Shown: piece by piece, positions 61,111 to 64,000 of the stretch
How the letters are laid out: each line of letters opens with the position of its first letter
Numbering within the stretch: position 1 is the stretch's first letter
Source of the DNA: JAWLHU01 sp049324875
Lineage (GTDB): Bacteria > Bacillota > Sulfobacillia > Symbiobacteriales > Symbiobacteriaceae
Length of the DNA: 64,000 nt
Assembly (NCBI GenBank): GCA_049324875.1
Contig: JBMONC010000046.1
Location: 1-64,000 of the forward strand
Direction: 5' to 3'
The notes under the pieces: generated by a model
The model's database searches: none
Told to the model about the DNA's origin: nothing
What the model saw: the letters and a program-made list of their open reading frames with translations, nothing else
Translations under genes and position numbers: made by a program

Positions 61111-61806
61111 TCAGTACTTGTCACTGCCCTCGGGCCGGGCGCCGGTGACGATGGCGATGCCGGCGCTGGCGCCGATGCGGGTGGCACCCGCCTCCACCAT
61201 GGCGATGGTGCCGGCGTAGTCCCGCACGCCGCCCGACGCCTTCACGCCCATCTCAGGGCCGACGGTGCGGCGCATAAGGGCGACATCGGCCACCGTGGCG
61301 CCGCCGGTGCTGAAGCCGGTGGAGGTCTTGACGAAGTCCGCCCCGGCCTCCTTGGCCAGCTGGCAGGCCTTCACCTTCTCCTCGTCGGTCAGCAGGCAGG
61401 TCTCGATGATCACCTTGACCAGCGCCTTCCCGGCAGCGGCGTCGACCACCGCCCTGATGTCGTTGAGCACCCGATCGTACTGCTTCGACTTGAGCGCCCC
61501 GATGTTGATCACCATGTCGACCTCGGTGGCCCCGCGGGCGATGGCGTCCTCCGCTTCCACCGCCTTGATCTCGCTCCGGTTGGCCCCCAGCGGAAAACCG
61601 ATCACGGTGCAGACCTTGACGCCGCTCCCCTGGAGCAGTTCGGCGCAGAGCGGCACCCAGTGCGGGTTGACGCAGACGGACATGAACTGGTACTCCCGGG
61701 CCTCGGCGCAGAGCCGGCGGATCTGCTCTTCGGTCGCCTCCGGCTTCAGCAGGGTGTGATCGATCAACTTCGCCACCTGGGCCGGTGTCAGGCTCTTCTC
61801 GGTCAT
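61111..61806 (-). CDS. deoC: Deoxyribose-phosphate aldolase
   Basis: Cleaves 2-deoxyribose 5-phosphate to glyceraldehyde 3-phosphate and acetaldehyde, in nucleoside catabolism. The 231-residue class I aldolase has LIDHTLLKPEAT near 14, VCTVIGFPLGAN, EVDMVINIGALK, the Schiff-base lysine region LVKVIIETCLLTDEEK, and DFVKTSTGFSTGGAT. The start is ATG 61806, behind GGAGGCACGTGAAG; an in-frame GTG six bases upstream is possible. No other deo gene adjoins it. Confidence 0.96.
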   Translation of the reverse strand: MTEKSLTPAQVAKLIDHTLLKPEATEEQIRRLCAEAREYQFMSVCVNPHWVPLCAELLQGSGVKVCTVIGFPLGANRSEIKAVEAEDAIARGATEVDMVINIGALKSKQYDRVLNDIRAVVDAAAGKALVKVIIETCLLTDEEKVKACQLAKEAGADFVKTSTGFSTGGATVADVALMRRTVGPEMGVKASGGVRDYAGTIAMVEAGATRIGASAGIAIVTGARPEGSDKY

Positions 61807-61903
61807 CTTCACGTGCCTCCTTCATGGTCCCTGAGGAGTTTTCGGCAGCAGCCGGCCAATCCCTGCCGAAAGCGCTGCCCACCACCCCGAGGGAGTGATC
61901 CGA

Positions 61904-62380
61904 ATGATACGCCCCGCCACCAGCGCCGATCTCCCTGCCATGGTCGCCCTGTCCGAGGCGAAGCGGACCGAGTACGAGCGGTACCAGCCCGTGTTCTGGC
62001 GCAAGGCGCCCGACTCCGCCGCCGTCCAGGCCCCCTTCTTCACCGCCCTGCTCCAGCGGCCGAATGTGATCGCCCTGGTCCACGAGGAGCGGGGGGTGGT
62101 GGACGGCTTCCTCATCGCCGATCTGATCCCCTCGCCGCCGGTCTACGCCCCCGGCGGCCTCACCTGCCGGATTGATGACTACTGCGTGGCGAGCGGGGCG
62201 GACTGGGAGCAGGTCGGCCTGGCGCTGCTCCGGGCAGCCGAGGCCGCAGGCGCGGAGCGGGGCGCCGTCCAGACGGTGGTGGTCTGCGGCCACCTGGACC
62301 TGCCCAAACGGGCGATGCTGGCCGCTGCCGGGTACTCCATCGCCTCGGAGTGGTGGACCCGACCGATCGGGGATGAGTAG
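61904..62380 (+). CDS. GNAT-like acetyltransferase (158 aa)
   Basis: Opens MIRPATSADLPAMVALSEAK, the usual first strand and helix of GNAT proteins, with FWRKAP and HEERGVVDGFLIADLIPSPP in the middle. The motif A loop is unclear (YCVASGADWEQVGLALLRAAE lacks the RGxG/A pattern), so acetyl-CoA binding may be altered. ATG 61904 follows GGGAGTGATCCGA. Divergent from deoC. Substrate unknown. Confidence 0.75.
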   Translation: MIRPATSADLPAMVALSEAKRTEYERYQPVFWRKAPDSAAVQAPFFTALLQRPNVIALVHEERGVVDGFLIADLIPSPPVYAPGGLTCRIDDYCVASGADWEQVGLALLRAAEAAGAERGAVQTVVVCGHLDLPKRAMLAAAGYSIASEWWTRPIGDE

Positions 62381-62381
62381 A

Positions 62382-62412
62382 CGGAGGGAGGCCGGGTGGC
62401 CTCCCTCCGATT
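62382..62412. terminator. Hairpin terminator after the GNAT-like gene
   Basis: Perfect 12-bp stem cggagggaggcc/ggcctccctccg (62382-62393, 62398-62409), loop gggt, short tail attct. It can serve both strands, since the matrix gene ends 39 bases away on the other strand. Confidence 0.7.
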
Positions 62413-62416
62413 CTGC

Positions 62417-62442
62417 ACGCTCCCTTTCGTGACGCCCTGACA
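62417..62442 (-). repeat. Left copy of the 26-bp inverted repeat bracketing the matrix genes
   Basis: The reverse complement of 62417-62442 matches 63747-63772 at 25 of 26 positions; the one difference is at 62427/63762. It lies five bases after the stop codon of the second TasA-like gene and 1,304 bases from its partner. Confidence 0.92.
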
Positions 62443-62447
62443 TCACG

Positions 62448-63071
62448 CTACGGGTTGTTGTTCATCTGCACGGCATGGACCGTGAAGTCAACCACCAGTT
62501 CGGTGCCCTGGTAGCTGTTGTCCGCGGTGAGATCGAAGGTCACCAGGAACTTCACGTGCCGGTTGGAGCCCAGGTAGAGCGGGATGCGGCTTCCATCGGG
62601 ATACCGGAGCGGCACCGCACCACCCAGGAAGTCGCTGAGCCACCCTTCGGCCACCTTCACCTCGGTTCCCACCTGCGGTGTGGTGACCTCCACGTACAGC
62701 TTGTCAGCCAGCATGGCATCACTGCCCGGCTGGAGGCTGGCCTCCAGCGCGTCGAGCCAGGCGTGCATGCTGCTGCAGGACGGGGGGTTTGAGACGGTCA
62801 GGGTGCGCTGGTGGCTGTCGCCCGGCGCCCACAGTCCGGTGGGAAACATGCCGGGGATGCCGTCCGGGGTCTCACCCTGTTCAGCAGTGACGTAGAACAT
62901 CGGGCCGGGGACCGCCTCGCCGTCGTTGCGCTGCGCATCGATGCAGAGGCGGCCCGCCGTCCAGTCCTGGGCGCCTGTCTCGGCATCCGAGAAGAGCGCC
63001 AGGGTGGCTCCCAGCCCGAGAGTGGCGGCGAGGAGGCCGGAGCCTATCGCCAGCCAGAGCTTCTTCTTCAT
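62448..63071 (-). CDS. TasA/CalY-like matrix protein with SipW-type signal peptide (copy 2)
   Basis: A 207-residue exported protein. The N-terminus MKKKLWLAIGSGLLAATLGL followed by GATLALFSDAETG is the SipW-dependent signal type, with cleavage expected before the FSDAET stretch. The mature part follows TasA/camelysin logic: FTAG-like DWTAGRLCIDA, WAPGDSHQRTLTVSNPPSC, and a late beta region VVDFTVHAVQ. Two or more Cys in the mature protein are unusual for TasA. ATG 63071 follows GGGGGAGTCTCC. It should assemble on the surface or in a matrix fibre. Confidence 0.85.
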   Translation of the reverse strand: MKKKLWLAIGSGLLAATLGLGATLALFSDAETGAQDWTAGRLCIDAQRNDGEAVPGPMFYVTAEQGETPDGIPGMFPTGLWAPGDSHQRTLTVSNPPSCSSMHAWLDALEASLQPGSDAMLADKLYVEVTTPQVGTEVKVAEGWLSDFLGGAVPLRYPDGSRIPLYLGSNRHVKFLVTFDLTADNSYQGTELVVDFTVHAVQMNNNP

Positions 63072-63092
63072 GGAGACTCCCCCAGATGCCCC

Positions 63093-63113
63093 GCCGGGGT
63101 GTGGTACCCCGGC
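63093..63113. other. Stem-loop between the two matrix genes
   Basis: Perfect 8-bp stem gccggggt/accccggc (63093-63100, 63106-63113), loop gtggt, no T-run. Could tune the ratio of the two proteins. Confidence 0.5.
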
Positions 63114-63162
63114 AGGGACGCCGTCGCGGCGTTAGATAGGAGAACCAGGGGCTGGAAGGCCC

Positions 63163-63690
63163 TTAGTTCCAGGAGATGGGGCCGCCGGAGCCGTTGTCGT
63201 TGTGCCGGTACTGGACAGCCTTGACCATCAGCGAGACCGAGGCGCCGTCGCCCTGGCAGTCGTTGCCGGCGGCGAGGTCCAGCGCCCAGTTCATGGTCAG
63301 GTTCAGGTCCTGGCCCGGGGTGAAGACGCCGACCACCTGATTCGCAGCGTTGCTGGAGTAGGTGTTGACGCCGTCACTCAGGGTGACGTTGAACTTCCCG
63401 CCCCCGTCGCAGCTGAACAGGTCGCCCGACGAGGCGGTGCTGATGCCGATCCAGGCGTCGAGGCTGCCGGTGTACTCGATGGAGTACGAGCGGGTGCCGG
63501 CGTCGCCCGGGGCGATGTTGTTGATCGCCATGAAGTCGGTCACAGGCGTACCCAGGGTGACGGTGCCGGCGGTGAAGGTGTTGTCAGCGTTGCCGGACTG
63601 GGCCGAGAAGAGGGCGAAGCTGGAGGCGCTGACCACCAGGGAGACCATGGCGATCGCAAGCAGGCTCAGGGAAATGCGCTTGGCAAGCAT
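63163..63690 (-). CDS. TasA/CalY-like matrix protein with SipW-type signal peptide (copy 1)
   Basis: A 175-residue exported protein with a SipW-type signal (LSLLAIAMVSLVVSASSFAL then FSAQSGNADNTFTAGTVTLG). The mature part has NNIAPGDAGTRSYSIEYTGS, a single Cys pair (DLFSCDGGG and NDCQGDG), and a C-terminal VSLMVKAVQYRHNDN. ATG 63690 follows GAGGAGGAATTCCCCA. It lies between the two copies of the inverted repeat, directly downstream of sipW, in the order typical for TasA operons. Confidence 0.88.
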   Translation of the reverse strand: MLAKRISLSLLAIAMVSLVVSASSFALFSAQSGNADNTFTAGTVTLGTPVTDFMAINNIAPGDAGTRSYSIEYTGSLDAWIGISTASSGDLFSCDGGGKFNVTLSDGVNTYSSNAANQVVGVFTPGQDLNLTMNWALDLAAGNDCQGDGASVSLMVKAVQYRHNDNGSGGPISWN

Positions 63691-63746
63691 TGGGGAATTC
63701 CTCCTCAGTCCTCTTTGTTGAGCGGAGCCGGACCCGAAGCCGGGAG

Positions 63747-63772
63747 TGTCAGGGCGTCACGGAAGGGAGCGT
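63747..63772 (+). repeat. Right copy of the 26-bp inverted repeat bracketing the matrix genes
   Basis: 63747-63772, inverted relative to 62417-62442, 25/26 identical. It lies two bases beyond the sipW stop codon and ends 57 bases before the first matrix gene's start. Confidence 0.92.
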
Positions 63773-63774
63773 GG

Positions 63775-64000
63775 CTACTCCCTCTTCCCGGCCTCTCCCT
63801 CGGGCTGGGCGGCCTTCGCTGCCTCTGCCTCGGAGAGCGCCTTCCAGATCTTGCGAAACTCCATGCCGATCAGCAAGAGCCCCGGAATGATGACCACGGT
63901 CACAATCCCCGCCGGCTTGCGGATGAAGCTGGAGATGTAGCCGAAGTAAGGCACCCGGAACTGATACCGGCCGACGATCTGGCTGAAAGCGACGGTGGAG
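63775..64000 (-). CDS. sipW: SipW-type signal peptidase I, C-terminal part (runs off the right edge)
   Basis: Seventy-five codons are visible. They read IVGRYQFRVPYFGYISSFIR, then a membrane helix (GIVTVVIIPGLLLIGMEF) and a charged tail (RKIWKALSEAEAAKAAQPEG). This is the end of the archaeal/ER-like signal peptidases of the SipW group, which process TasA and CalY proteins. The catalytic Ser/His part lies beyond the window. Its presence beside two SipW-type substrates confirms the module. Confidence 0.88.
   Translation of the reverse strand, partial: STVAFSQIVGRYQFRVPYFGYISSFIRKPAGIVTVVIIPGLLLIGMEFRKIWKALSEAEAAKAAQPEGEAGKRE

Overview
The window is uniformly GC-rich with strong Shine-Dalgarno sites. 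It carries Firmicutes-type gene clusters (recO, glyQS with a T-box, dnaG-sigA, trmK-nif3) together with CotF-like spore coat proteins and TasA/SipW genes. This points to a high-GC, endospore-forming, probably thermophilic Firmicute of the Symbiobacterium type. That assignment is inference from gene content and base composition. Most genes lie on the minus strand.

Layout. 1-2.7 kb: 3'-truncated secreted lipase/esterase and a MacB-type ABC exporter. 2.8-9.2 kb: tandem GNAT protein and an amino-sugar operon (GntR regulator, murQ, nagA, nagB) with a dre-like operator and a ROK sugar kinase nearby. 9.2-13.3 kb: a cluster of DnaA-box-like motifs, a GNAT protein, a [2Fe-2S] ferredoxin next to an orphan Opp-type ATPase, then nif3 and trmK. 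13.4-21.1 kb: PrcB-like lipoprotein, Gfo/Idh oxidoreductase, acetyltransferase, large LuxR-family ATPase regulator, O-methyltransferase, two tRNAs, and a homologue of aminoglycoside 4'-nucleotidyltransferase. 21.2-26 kb: the glyoxylate shunt (aceB-aceA) and a beta-propeller lipoprotein.

26-27 kb is a relic zone. It holds a 25-residue membrane peptide gene, the broken 5' end of a serine recombinase, a 21-bp tandem repeat, and a frameshifted copy of the sigA helix-turn-helix. The real dnaG-sigA operon follows at 27.9-31.1 kb. 31.4-42.2 kb is a surface operon reading leftward: GNAT, DUF6916-like protein, GNAT, three tail-collar proteins, then a giant CSLREA/beta-helix/DUF11 protein and an SLH anchor. 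The last two lie in one reading frame split by a single in-frame TAG at 33025-33027.

42.4-46 kb: pyruvate phosphate dikinase and its regulatory protein. With aceBA they make a route from C2 compounds to PEP. 46-51 kb: DUF1189 membrane protein, a 1,025-residue lipase, an intact lipoprotein and a decayed paralogue. 51-58.5 kb: glyS, glyQ, the T-box leader, a DUF2157/GDYXXLXY pair, CotF-like proteins and recO. 58.7-62.4 kb: a polytopic membrane protein, a diguanylate cyclase, deoC and a GNAT protein. 62.4-64 kb: two TasA/CalY-like matrix proteins and the end of sipW. The two matrix genes are bracketed by a 26-bp inverted repeat (25/26 identical), which could make the segment invertible.

Reading right to left, the order recO-glyQ-glyS-PDRP-dnaG-sigA-trmK-nif3 matches the backbone known from Bacillus, but it is stretched by large accessory insertions. 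The items most worth following up are the amber-split surface protein, the inverted-repeat matrix cassette, and the recombinase/sigma relic zone.
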